NCBI RefSeq assembly: GCF_008364825.1 | Contig: NZ_VTTO01000008.1 | Location: 186,001 to 250,000 of the forward strand | DNA: 64,000 nucleotides | Direction of reading: 5' to 3' | DNA from: Azospirillum sp. B21 | GTDB lineage: Bacteria; Pseudomonadota; Alphaproteobacteria; Azospirillales; Azospirillaceae | Shown here: piece by piece, positions 1 through 9,553 of the stretch | Position numbering within the stretch: the stretch's first letter is position 1 | Layout: each line of letters opens with the position of its first letter | Notes under the pieces: model-generated | What the model was told of the DNA's origin: nothing | The model's input: the letters and a program-made list of their open reading frames with translations, nothing else | The model's database searches: none | Position numbers and translations under genes: made by a program

Positions 1-3000
1 ACGGCGGCACGCTGAGCACGACGGCGGCCAGCCAGACGCTGACCAACGCCATCGATCTCGCCGGCACCGGCACGGTGAAGACCGCCAACGCCCTGACCCT
101 GTCCGGCACCGTCGGCGGCACCGGCGCCCTGACCAAGGACGGCAGCGGTACGGTCACCCTGTCCGGCACCAACACCCACAGCGGGTCGGTCACCGTTTCC
201 GCCGGCACCCTGACGGTGTCGGGCGGCAGCGCCATCGGCGACGGCAGCGCGGTGTCGGTGGGAGCCGGCGGCACGCTGACCCTGTCGGCCAACGAGACCA
301 TCGGTTCGCTCACCGGCTCCGGCACGGTGACGCTGGGCGCCAACACCCTGACCGCCGGCGGCGACAACGGCAGCACCACCTTCTCCGGCGCGATCGGCGG
401 CACCGGCGGCCTGACCAAGACCGGCACCGGCACCCTGACCCTGTCCGGCACCAACACCTACTCCGGAGCCACCACGGTGTCGGGCGGCGGGCTGACGGTG
501 TCCGGCGGTTCGGCGATCAGCAACAGCAGCGCGGTGACGGTCGACAGCGGCGCGACCCTGACCCTGTCCTCCACCGAGACCATCGGCTCGCTGGCCGGTG
601 CCGGCTCGGTGGCGCTGGGCAGCTACACCCTGAGCATCGGCGCTTCCGGCACCAGCACGACCTTCTCCGGCGTGCTGTCCGGCAGCGGCAACCTGGCCAA
701 GGGCGGCAGCGGCACCCTGACCCTGTCAGGCGCCAACACCTATACCGGCACCACCAACGTCAGCGGCGGCACCCTGTCGGTGACCGACGCCACCAACATC
801 GGCACCGGCACGCTGACGATCGACCTCGGCACGCTGGCGATCACCGGCACCGGTGCCAGCTTCGCCAACGCCATCACCGCCGGCACCGGCGGCGCCACGA
901 TCAGCGTGTCCAACACCGCCACCCTGACCGGCGTGGTCGGCGGCAGCGGCGCTCTGACCAAGACCGGCACCGGCACCCTGACCCTGTCCGGCACCAACAC
1001 CCGCAGCGGCGCCACCACCGTCAGCGCCGGCACGCTCGCCGTCTCCGGCGGCAGCGCCATCGCCGACACCGGCGCGGTGACGGTCAGCTCCGGCGCCACG
1101 CTGGAACTGGGTGCGGCGGAGACCATCGGGTCGCTGAGCGGTGCCGGTTCGGTCACGCTGGGCAGCTACACCCTGACCGTGAGCCCGTCGAGCGGCTCCA
1201 CCACCTTCTCCGGCGCCCTGTCCGGCACCGGCGGCCTGACCAAGTCGGGGGCTGGCAGCCTGACCCTGTCGGGAACCAACAGCTACACCGGCGCCACCAC
1301 CGTGTCCGGCGGCACGCTGACCGCGTCGGGCGGCTCGGCCATCGCGGACGGCAGCGCGGTGACGGTCAACTCCGGCGCCACCCTGGCTCTGTCGGCCAGC
1401 GAGACCATCGGCTCGCTTGCCGGTGCCGGTTCGGTGACGCTGGGTGCCAACACCCTGACCACCGGTGCCGACAACAGCAGCACCGCCTTCTCCGGCGTCC
1501 TCTCCGGCACCGGCGGCCTGACCAAGAGCGGCACCGGTACCCTGACCCTGTCGGGAACGAACACCTACACCGGCACCACCACCGTTTCCGGCGGCACGCT
1601 GACCGCATCGGGCGGCTCGGCGATCAGCGACAGCAGCGCGGTGACGGTCAGCTCCGGCGCCACCCTGGAGCTGTCGGCCAGCGAGACCATCGGCTCGCTC
1701 GCCGGTTCCGGTTCGGTGACGCTGGGGGCCAACACGCTGACGGCCGGCGGCAACAACGGCAGCACGACCTTCTCCGGCGCGATCGGCGGCACCGGCGGCC
1801 TGACCAAGACCGGCACCGGCACCCTGACCCTGTCGGGCGCCAACAGCTACACCGGCACCACCAGCGTGTCGGCCGGCACGCTGGCGGTGTCGGGCGGTTC
1901 GGCCATCGCCGACGGCAGCGCGGTGACGGTCAGCTCCGGCGCCACCCTGGACCTAGGTGCGGCGGAGACCATCGGTTCGCTGAGCGGTGCCGGTTCGGTA
2001 TCGCTGGGCAGCTATACCTTGACGGTCAGCCCGTCGAGCGGCTCCACCACCTTCTCCGGCGCCCTGTCCGGCACCGGCGGCCTGACCAAGTCGGGTTCCG
2101 GCAGCCTGACCCTGTCGGGAACCAACACCTACACCGGCGCCACCACGGTGTCGGGCGGCACGCTGGCGGTGTCGGGCGGTTCGGCCATCGCCGACAGCAG
2201 CGCGGTGACGGTCAGCTCCGGCGCCACCCTGGACCTGTCGGCCAGCGAGACCGTCGGGTCGCTCGCCGGTTCCGGTTCGGTGACGCTGGGCGCCAACACC
2301 CTGACCACCGGCGCCGACAACACCAGCACCGCCTTCTCCGGCGTCCTGTCCGGCACCGGTGGCCTGACCAAGTCCGGCACCGGCACCCTGACCCTGTCGG
2401 GGACCAACAGCTACACCGGCACCACCAGCGTGTCGGCCGGTACGCTGACGCTGAACGGCGGCAGCGCCATCGCCGACGGCGGCGCGGTGACGATCAGCTC
2501 CGGCGCCACGCTGGAGTTGGGTGCGGCCGAGACCATCGGGTCGCTGGCCGGTGCCGGCTCGGTGACGCTGGGCAGCTACACGTTGACCGTCAACCCGTCG
2601 AGCGGCTCCACCACCTTCTCCGGCGCCCTGTCCGGCACCGGCGGCCTGACCAAGTCGGGGGCCGGCAGCCTGACCCTGTCGGGCGCCAAAACCTACACCG
2701 GCGCCACCACCGTGTCGGGCGGCACGCTGACGGTGTCGGGCGGCTCGGCCATCGCCGACAGCAGTGCGGTGACGGTGGACAGCGGCGCCACGCTGAACCT
2801 GTTGGCGGCTGAGACCATCGGCTCGCTCGCCGGTGCCGGCTCTGTGACGCTGGGCGCCAACACGCTGACGGCCGGCGGTAACAACGGCAGCACGACCTTC
2901 TCCGGCGTGCTGTCGGGCACCGGCAACCTGGCGAAGACCGGCAGCGGCACCCTGACCCTGTCCGGCACCAACACCTACACCGGCACCACCGGCGTCACCG

Positions 3001-6000
3001 CCGGCACCCTGTCGGTGACCGGCGGCAGCAATCTGGGCAGCGGCAGCGTGACGCTCAACGGCGGCACGCTGGCGATCACCGGCACCGGCGCCACCGTCTC
3101 CAACGCCGTCACGCTGGGCAGCAGCGGCGGTACGGTCGACAACGCCAACGCCGCCACCCTGTCCGGCGTCCTCTCCGGCACCGGCGCCATCACCAAGACC
3201 GGGGCCGGCACCCTGACGCTGTCGGGAACCAACACCTACACCGGCGCCACCACAGTCAGCGCCGGCACGCTCGCCGTTTCCGGCGGCAGCGCCATCGCCG
3301 ACACCGGCGCGGTGACGGTCAACTCCGGCGCCACCCTGGAGCTGTCGGCCAGCGAGACCATCGGCTCGCTCGCCGGGGCCGGTTCGGTGGCGCTGGGCGC
3401 CAACACCCTGACCACCGGTGCCGACAACAGCAGCACCGCCTTCTCCGGCGTCCTCTCCGGCACCGGCGGCCTGACCAAGGCCGGCACCGGCACCCTGACG
3501 CTGTCGGGCGCCAACAGCTACACCGGCACCACCAGCGTGTCGGCCGGCACGCTGACGCTGAACGGCGGCAGCGCCATCGCCGATGGCGGTGCGGTGACGG
3601 TCGGCACCGGCGCCACGTTGAACCTGGGTGCGGCCGAGACGATCGGTTCGCTGGCAGGATCCGGTTCGGTGACGCTGGGCAGCTATACCCTGACCGTCAG
3701 CCCGTCGAGCGGCTCCACCACCTTCTCCGGCGTCCTCTCCGGCACCGGCGGCCTGACCAAGAGCGGCACCGGCACCCTGACCCTGTCGGGAACCAACACC
3801 TACACCGGGGCCACCACCGTGTCCGGCGGCACGCTGACGGTGTCGGGCGGCTCGGCCATCGCGGACGGCAGCGCGGTGACGGTCAACTTCGGCGCCACCC
3901 TGGACCTGTCGGCCAGTGAGACCATCGGCTCGCTGACCGGTATCGGTTCGGTGACGCTGGGCGCCAACACCCTGACCACCGGTGCGGACAACAGCACCAC
4001 CAGCTTCTCCGGCGTCCTGTCCGGCACCGGCGGGCTGACGAAGACCGGCACCGGTACGCAGACCCTGCTGGGCACCAACACCTATACCGGCGCCACCACC
4101 GTGTCGGGCGGCACGCTGACGGTGTCGGGCGGTTCGGCCATCGCCGACAGCAGCGCGGTGACGGTGGACAGCGGCGCCACGCTGAACCTGTTGGCGGCTG
4201 AGACCATCGGCTCGCTCGCCGGTGCCGGCTCTGTGACGCTGGGCGCCAACACGCTGACGGCCGGCGGTAACAACGGCAGCACGACCTTCTCCGGCGTGCT
4301 GTCGGGCACCGGCAACCTGGCGAAGACCGGCAGCGGCACCCTGACCCTGTCCGGCACCAACACCTACACCGGCACCACCGGCGTCACCGCCGGCACCCTG
4401 TCGGTGACCGGCGGCAGCAACCTGGGCAGCGGCAGCGTGACGCTCAACGGCGGCACGCTGGCGATCATCGGCACCGGCGCCACCGTCTCCAACGCCATCA
4501 CCGCCGGCAGCAACGGCGCCACGGTCAGCACCACCAACAGCGCCACCCTGTCGGGCGTGATCGGCGGCACCGGCGGCTTCACCAAGAGCGGTTCCGGCAG
4601 CCTGACCCTGTCGGGGGCCAACAGCTACACCGGCACCACCAGCGTCAGCGCCGGCACGCTGACGCTGAGCGGCGGGAGCGCCATCGCCGACGCGGGCGCG
4701 GTGACCGTGGCATCCGGCGCCTTCCTGAGCCTGGGGGCGGCGGAGACCATCGGGTCGCTGTCCGGTGCCGGTTCGGTGGCGCTGGGCGGCTACACTCTGA
4801 CCACCGGCGCCGACAACAGCACCACCACCTTCTCCGGCGCCATCGGCGGCACCGGCGGCCTGACCAAGACCGGCACCGGCACCCTGACCCTGTCGGGCAC
4901 CAACACCTACACCGGCACCACCACCCTGTCGGGCGGCGGGCTGACGGTGTCGGGTGGTTCGGCGATCAGCGACAACAGCGCGGTGTCGGTCGGCACCGAC
5001 ACCACCCTGACCCTGTCGGCCAGCGAGACCGTGGGCTCGCTCGCCGGGGCCGGCACCGTGGCGCTCGGCGCCAACACCCTGAGCGCCGGCGGCGACAACA
5101 GCAGCACGACCTTCTCCGGCGTCCTGACCGGCACCGGCGGCCTGACCAAGTCGGGCACCGGTACCCTGACCCTGTCGGGAAACAACAGCGGCGGCTTCAC
5201 CGGCACCACGACGGTGCGGGGCGGCGGCACGCTGAGCGTGGCCGGCGACGCCAACTTAGGAACCGGCACCGTGACGCTGAACGGCGGCACGCTGAGCGTC
5301 ACCGGGACGGGCACCATCGACAACGCCTTCGACACCGGGGTCAACGGCGCCACCATCGACACCGGCGTCGCCGTGACGCTGTCGGGCGCCATCGGCGGCA
5401 ACGACGCGCTGACCAAGACCGGCACCGGCACGCTGACCCTGTCGGGCACCAGCACCTATGCCGGCCCGACCACGGTGTCCGCGGGCACCCTGCTGGTGAC
5501 GGGCGCGCTGAACGGCACCACCGGAATGACGGTGGCCTCCGGCGCCACGCTGGGCGGCACCGGCAGCATCTTCGCCGCCGGCTCGTCCAGCACGCTGACG
5601 GTGGCCTCCGGCGCCACGCTGGCGCCCGGCGTCGCCGGCACCAGCAACGGCATCGGCTCGCTGACCGTCAACGGCGCCCTGTCGATGAGCGGCACCCTGG
5701 CGGTGGAGATCGCCGGCACCGGCTCCCCCGGCACCAACTACGACCAGGTGATCGTCAGCGGCGGCATCACGCTGGCCAGCGGCTCCAGCACCGTCACCAT
5801 GACCCGCGTCAACGGCTTCGCCGCCACCAACTCCAGCTATACGGTCATCAACCAGACCGGGGCCGGGGCGGTGTCCAGCACGCTGTCCGGGCTGGCGCAG
5901 GGCGCCACCATGACCAGCAACGGCGATCTCTACACCGTCGACTATGTCGGCGGCACCGGCAACGACCTGGTGCTGAACGCCATCGTCAACCCGACCGTCT

Positions 6001-9000
6001 CGTCGGTCACCGCCACCACCGCCGACGGCACCTACAAGGCCGGCAGCACCGTCACCATCACCGTCACCTTCAACCGGGCGGTGACGGTCACCGGGACGCC
6101 GACGCTGGCGCTGAACATCGGCCGCAACGCCACCTACAGCGGCGGGTCGGGGACGACCACGCTGACCTTCACCTACACGGTGCAGGACGGCGACAACGCG
6201 ACCGACCTCGACTACGCCTCCATCAATGCGCTGACGCTGAACGGCGGCAGCATCGCCGACAGCACCACCAGCCTGGACGCGATCCTGACGCTGGCGACGC
6301 CGGGGGGCGCCAGCTCGCTGGGCGCCAACAAGGCGATCGTCATCGACACCGCGGCCCCGACGGTCAGTTCCGTCTCGGCGGTGAACGGCACCTACCGGGC
6401 CGGCGAGACCATCGACGTCACCGTCACCTTCAACGAGGCGGTCACCGTCACCGGCACGCCGACCTTCGGAATCACGCTCGACAACGGCACGGTGGTGCAG
6501 GCGACCTACCTGTCGGGGTCGGGCGGCACCGCGCTGACCTTCCGCTACACCGTGGGCACCAACCTGACCGACGCCGACGGCATCGGCATCGGCGGCTCGA
6601 TCAGCGGCGGCAGCATCGCCGACCTGATCGGCAACAGCGCGATCCGCACGCTGAACAACGTCGCCGGCATGGGGGCCGTGCGCGTCGACAGCGTCCATCC
6701 CACCGTCACCAACGTGACCGCCAGCACCGAGAACGGCACCTACACCACCGGCGAGACCATCTCGATCCAGGTGACCTTCAGCGAGGCGGTGACCGTCAAC
6801 GGCACCCCGACGCTGGCGCTGAACACCGGCCGCACCGCCACCTACAGCAGCGGGGCCGGCACCAACACGCTGACCTTCACCTACACGGTGCAGGCCGGCG
6901 ACACCACCGCGGACCTGGACGCCTCCGGCACCGGCGCGCTGACCGGCTCGATCACGGACATCGCCGGCAATGCCGGGGTCCTGACCCTCACCCAGCCGGG
7001 CGACGTGCGGTCGCTGGGGCTGAACAAGAACATCGCCATCGACACCACGGCGCCGACGATCCGCAGCATCGTCGCACCCGCCGACGGCACCTATGGCGTC
7101 GGCCGGACGATGAGCTTCTATGTCCAGACCAGCGAGGTGGTGATCGTCAACGGTGTCCCGACGATCACGCTGGACGTCGGCGGGCAGACCCGTCAGGCGG
7201 TCTACAACGCCGCGGCCAGCAGCGGGACGGTCCTGCGCTTCGACTATGTGGTGCAGGCGGGCGACGCCGATGCCGACGGCATCGCCGTCACCGGCCTGAA
7301 CTACAACGGCGGCAGCATCACCGACCGTGCCCGCATCCCGCTGCCCTCGACGCTGACCGGCATGCCGGGCCTGCAGAACGTCCTGGTCGACACCGCCGCC
7401 CCGGCAACCCCCTCGGTCCCGGTGCTGGCGGCCGGACAGGACACCGGCGTCTCCACCACCGACGGGCTGACCAACATCAACCGCCCGACCGTCGGCGGCA
7501 CGGCGGAGCCCGGCTCCACCGTCACCGTCCTGGTCGGCGGCGTGGCGGTCGGCACCACCACCGCCGGGTCCGACGGCAGCTGGAGCTACACGCTGACCAC
7601 CCCGCTGCCCGACGGCACCCATGCCATCACCAGCCGGGCGACCGACCCTGCCGGCAACAGCAGCGGCACCTCGGCGGCACTGACCCTGACCGTCGACGCC
7701 ACGCCGCCGGTGCTGTCGACCCCCGCCATCTCCGGCGGCATCGACAACGCGGCCAACGTCACCCCGGTCAACCGCCCGACCCTGACCGGCACCGCCGATC
7801 CGAACAGCACGGTGACCGTCATCATCGACGGCGTCACCGTCGGCACGGCCACCACCGGCAGCGACGGATCCTGGAGCTTCGCCGTCACCACCCCGCTGGC
7901 CGACGGCGCCCACAGCGTGGTGACCACCGCCACCGACCGCGCCGGCAACATCGGCCGGTCGGGAACGCTGAGCCTGACGGTGGATACCCAGGCCCCGACG
8001 GTCTCCGCCGGCGGCACAGCCCCGACGCTGAGCGCCGGCGGCACGGCGACGCTCGGTTCCGCCGTCTCGCTGTCGGACGCCAATTCGCTGAACCGGGTCA
8101 CGGTCACCCTGACCGACGCCCGCAGCGGCGACGAGCTGGTGATCGGCGCCTTGCCGGCCGGCATCACCGCGACCCGCGACGGCAACAGCATCGTGCTGAC
8201 CGGCGCGGCGTCGGCCGCCGACTATCAGGCGGCGGTGCGGGCGATCGGGCTGCGGTCGAGCGCCGGCGACCCGAGCTTCGCCGGCACGGCGACCAGCCGG
8301 TCGATCAGCATCCAGGCCCGCGACCTTGCCGGCAACAGCTCGGCCGCGGCGACGGTGACGGTCGCGGTGGCCCGCGCCAGCACGACCACCACGGCGCCCA
8401 CCACACCGGCGACGACCACGCCCGTCACCGTCAGCGGCAACGGCCCGTCGCTGTCCGGCAGTTCGACGACCGGCTCCTCGTCCAACGGCCCGTCCTCCAA
8501 CGGCTCCTCCAGCAGTTCGTCGGGCGGCACCGGCAGCACCGGCTCCGCACCGAGCCTGCCGGGCGGCAACAGCAGCGGTGGAAGCGGCGGGATGCCCGGC
8601 AGCTCGTCCGGCACGGATGCCGGCCGGTCGGTGACGCTGAACAACATCGGCGGCGGTTCGTCCAGCACGGACGCCGGCCGGTCGGTGACGCTGAACAACA
8701 TCGGCGGCGGCTCGTCCAGCACGGATGCCGGCCGGTCGGTGACGCTGAACAGCATCGGCGGCGGCTCGTCCAACTCCAGCAGCGGCTCCGGCAGCGGGCT
8801 GGGGGGAAGCGGGCTCGGCGGTGGTTTGGGCGGCGGTTTGGGCGGCAGCCTTGGCGGCGGTCTGAACGGCGGTCTGAACGGCGGCGGCCTCGGCGGCAGC
8901 GGTTTGGGCGGCAATGGTTTGGGCAGCGGCCTCGGCACCGGCGGCACGCCCGGAGGGACCGGAACGGGCACGGGCCTTGGCACCGGCACCGGCACCAATA

Positions 9001-9467
9001 CCGGCGGCCAGGGCACTCCCGGCCAAAGCACTCCCGGCCAGACCGGCACGCAGGGCAACGGCCTGAACAACGGTCAGGGCCAAGGCCAAGGACAAGGCTT
9101 GGGTCAGGAGCGGGGCAACGGCCTCGGCACCGGACAGGGCCGCGGCCCGGCGGCAGGACAGCCGGGGACCCAGGGTCCGCAGGGCCAGCAGGGCCAAGGT
9201 CAGGGCCAGCCGCAGGGCCAGCCGCAAAACCAGAACCAGCCCCAGAACCAGCCCCAGAACCAGGACGCCCCCCAGGATGGCGGCGGCACCCCGGCGGATG
9301 GGGCCGGACAGCCGGCGGAGCGTGGTGCGGACGACCGTGCCGAGATCATGCCGGCCTCTCCCGGCTTCGCCCGTCAGGTCGCCCGCGCCCATGGCGGTCC
9401 GGCCGGCGCTGCCGACCTGCTGGCGGCACTCGCCAGCCACATCCTGCCCGACAGCCGGGCCGCCTGA
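1..9467 (+). CDS. Giant autotransporter-repeat adhesin (5' end outside window)
   Basis: The frame is open from the left edge, so the N-terminus is missing; at least 3,150 residues are visible. To about base 5900 it consists of passenger-associated repeats of the autotransporter beta-strand type, with cores such as GTLTLSGTNTYTG and ETIGSLAGAGSVTLG in a unit of about 94 residues. Four Ig-like domains follow (about 5990-7400; cores NGTYxxGETI and VTVTGTP), then two Bap-type Ig domains (7400-7990; GTAEPGSTVTV, GSDGSWSYTLTTPL), a cadherin-like stretch (to 8380) and a Gly/Ser/Leu then Gln-rich tail. The end has no autotransporter beta-barrel, so self-export is unlikely. A TolC-like and two HlyD-like genes follow at once, which makes it the probable cargo of that exporter. 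Inferred role: extracellular adhesin or biofilm matrix protein. Family and surface location are well supported; the export route is inference. Confidence 0.85.
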   Translation, partial: GGTLSTTAASQTLTNAIDLAGTGTVKTANALTLSGTVGGTGALTKDGSGTVTLSGTNTHSGSVTVSAGTLTVSGGSAIGDGSAVSVGAGGTLTLSANETIGSLTGSGTVTLGANTLTAGGDNGSTTFSGAIGGTGGLTKTGTGTLTLSGTNTYSGATTVSGGGLTVSGGSAISNSSAVTVDSGATLTLSSTETIGSLAGAGSVALGSYTLSIGASGTSTTFSGVLSGSGNLAKGGSGTLTLSGANTYTGTTNVSGGTLSVTDATNIGTGTLTIDLGTLAITGTGASFANAITAGTGGATISVSNTATLTGVVGGSGALTKTGTGTLTLSGTNTRSGATTVSAGTLAVSGGSAIADTGAVTVSSGATLELGAAETIGSLSGAGSVTLGSYTLTVSPSSGSTTFSGALSGTGGLTKSGAGSLTLSGTNSYTGATTVSGGTLTASGGSAIADGSAVTVNSGATLALSASETIGSLAGAGSVTLGANTLTTGADNSSTAFSGVLSGTGGLTKSGTGTLTLSGTNTYTGTTTVSGGTLTASGGSAISDSSAVTVSSGATLELSASETIGSLAGSGSVTLGANTLTAGGNNGSTTFSGAIGGTGGLTKTGTGTLTLSGANSYTGTTSVSAGTLAVSGGSAIADGSAVTVSSGATLDLGAAETIGSLSGAGSVSLGSYTLTVSPSSGSTTFSGALSGTGGLTKSGSGSLTLSGTNTYTGATTVSGGTLAVSGGSAIADSSAVTVSSGATLDLSASETVGSLAGSGSVTLGANTLTTGADNTSTAFSGVLSGTGGLTKSGTGTLTLSGTNSYTGTTSVSAGTLTLNGGSAIADGGAVTISSGATLELGAAETIGSLAGAGSVTLGSYTLTVNPSSGSTTFSGALSGTGGLTKSGAGSLTLSGAKTYTGATTVSGGTLTVSGGSAIADSSAVTVDSGATLNLLAAETIGSLAGAGSVTLGANTLTAGGNNGSTTFSGVLSGTGNLAKTGSGTLTLSGTNTYTGTTGVTAGTLSVTGGSNLGSGSVTLNGGTLAITGTGATVSNAVTLGSSGGTVDNANAATLSGVLSGTGAITKTGAGTLTLSGTNTYTGATTVSAGTLAVSGGSAIADTGAVTVNSGATLELSASETIGSLAGAGSVALGANTLTTGADNSSTAFSGVLSGTGGLTKAGTGTLTLSGANSYTGTTSVSAGTLTLNGGSAIADGGAVTVGTGATLNLGAAETIGSLAGSGSVTLGSYTLTVSPSSGSTTFSGVLSGTGGLTKSGTGTLTLSGTNTYTGATTVSGGTLTVSGGSAIADGSAVTVNFGATLDLSASETIGSLTGIGSVTLGANTLTTGADNSTTSFSGVLSGTGGLTKTGTGTQTLLGTNTYTGATTVSGGTLTVSGGSAIADSSAVTVDSGATLNLLAAETIGSLAGAGSVTLGANTLTAGGNNGSTTFSGVLSGTGNLAKTGSGTLTLSGTNTYTGTTGVTAGTLSVTGGSNLGSGSVTLNGGTLAIIGTGATVSNAITAGSNGATVSTTNSATLSGVIGGTGGFTKSGSGSLTLSGANSYTGTTSVSAGTLTLSGGSAIADAGAVTVASGAFLSLGAAETIGSLSGAGSVALGGYTLTTGADNSTTTFSGAIGGTGGLTKTGTGTLTLSGTNTYTGTTTLSGGGLTVSGGSAISDNSAVSVGTDTTLTLSASETVGSLAGAGTVALGANTLSAGGDNSSTTFSGVLTGTGGLTKSGTGTLTLSGNNSGGFTGTTTVRGGGTLSVAGDANLGTGTVTLNGGTLSVTGTGTIDNAFDTGVNGATIDTGVAVTLSGAIGGNDALTKTGTGTLTLSGTSTYAGPTTVSAGTLLVTGALNGTTGMTVASGATLGGTGSIFAAGSSSTLTVASGATLAPGVAGTSNGIGSLTVNGALSMSGTLAVEIAGTGSPGTNYDQVIVSGGITLASGSSTVTMTRVNGFAATNSSYTVINQTGAGAVSSTLSGLAQGATMTSNGDLYTVDYVGGTGNDLVLNAIVNPTVSSVTATTADGTYKAGSTVTITVTFNRAVTVTGTPTLALNIGRNATYSGGSGTTTLTFTYTVQDGDNATDLDYASINALTLNGGSIADSTTSLDAILTLATPGGASSLGANKAIVIDTAAPTVSSVSAVNGTYRAGETIDVTVTFNEAVTVTGTPTFGITLDNGTVVQATYLSGSGGTALTFRYTVGTNLTDADGIGIGGSISGGSIADLIGNSAIRTLNNVAGMGAVRVDSVHPTVTNVTASTENGTYTTGETISIQVTFSEAVTVNGTPTLALNTGRTATYSSGAGTNTLTFTYTVQAGDTTADLDASGTGALTGSITDIAGNAGVLTLTQPGDVRSLGLNKNIAIDTTAPTIRSIVAPADGTYGVGRTMSFYVQTSEVVIVNGVPTITLDVGGQTRQAVYNAAASSGTVLRFDYVVQAGDADADGIAVTGLNYNGGSITDRARIPLPSTLTGMPGLQNVLVDTAAPATPSVPVLAAGQDTGVSTTDGLTNINRPTVGGTAEPGSTVTVLVGGVAVGTTTAGSDGSWSYTLTTPLPDGTHAITSRATDPAGNSSGTSAALTLTVDATPPVLSTPAISGGIDNAANVTPVNRPTLTGTADPNSTVTVIIDGVTVGTATTGSDGSWSFAVTTPLADGAHSVVTTATDRAGNIGRSGTLSLTVDTQAPTVSAGGTAPTLSAGGTATLGSAVSLSDANSLNRVTVTLTDARSGDELVIGALPAGITATRDGNSIVLTGAASAADYQAAVRAIGLRSSAGDPSFAGTATSRSISIQARDLAGNSSAAATVTVAVARASTTTTAPTTPATTTPVTVSGNGPSLSGSSTTGSSSNGPSSNGSSSSSSGGTGSTGSAPSLPGGNSSGGSGGMPGSSSGTDAGRSVTLNNIGGGSSSTDAGRSVTLNNIGGGSSSTDAGRSVTLNSIGGGSSNSSSGSGSGLGGSGLGGGLGGGLGGSLGGGLNGGLNGGGLGGSGLGGNGLGSGLGTGGTPGGTGTGTGLGTGTGTNTGGQGTPGQSTPGQTGTQGNGLNNGQGQGQGQGLGQERGNGLGTGQGRGPAAGQPGTQGPQGQQGQGQGQPQGQPQNQNQPQNQPQNQDAPQDGGGTPADGAGQPAERGADDRAEIMPASPGFARQVARAHGGPAGAADLLAALASHILPDSRAA
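2697..3107 (+). repeat. Long direct repeat inside adhesin gene, copy 1
   Basis: About 411 bases that recur at 4086-4496 (offset 1389 bases, 463 codons) with only about four mismatches by eye. Other copies of the 282-base unit are clearly more diverged, so this pair looks like a recent intragenic duplication or gene conversion. Confidence 0.85.
4086..4496 (+). repeat. Long direct repeat inside adhesin gene, copy 2
   Basis: Second copy of the segment at 2697-3107. The similarity stops sharply at both ends: before 4086 the codons diverge, and after 4496 one copy reads on as NAITAG and the other as NAVTLG. The offset is a whole number of codons, so the reading frame is kept. Confidence 0.85.
8613..8774 (+). 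repeat. Three tandem 54-base repeats in adhesin tail
   Basis: Three consecutive 54-base units starting at 8613, 8667 and 8721 encode the 18-residue unit TDAGRSVTLNNIGGGSSS (the last copy has NSIGG). They lie between the cadherin-like part and the Gly/Leu-rich tail. They may be a linker or a recognition element; no known function is recognised. Confidence 0.85.
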
Positions 9468-9553
9468 CGGCGGCCCACCCCCTTTCAGCACCCCTTCCTT
9501 CCAGCATCGTTTCCTCGTCCAATCCTTTTCCGCCGAACGGAATTGCTCCCGCC

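Noticed and set aside
1..5900. Regular 282-base periodicity that could suggest a satellite or CRISPR-like array
   Set aside because: The repeats are in frame and encode beta-strand units; there are no short repeats with unique spacers.
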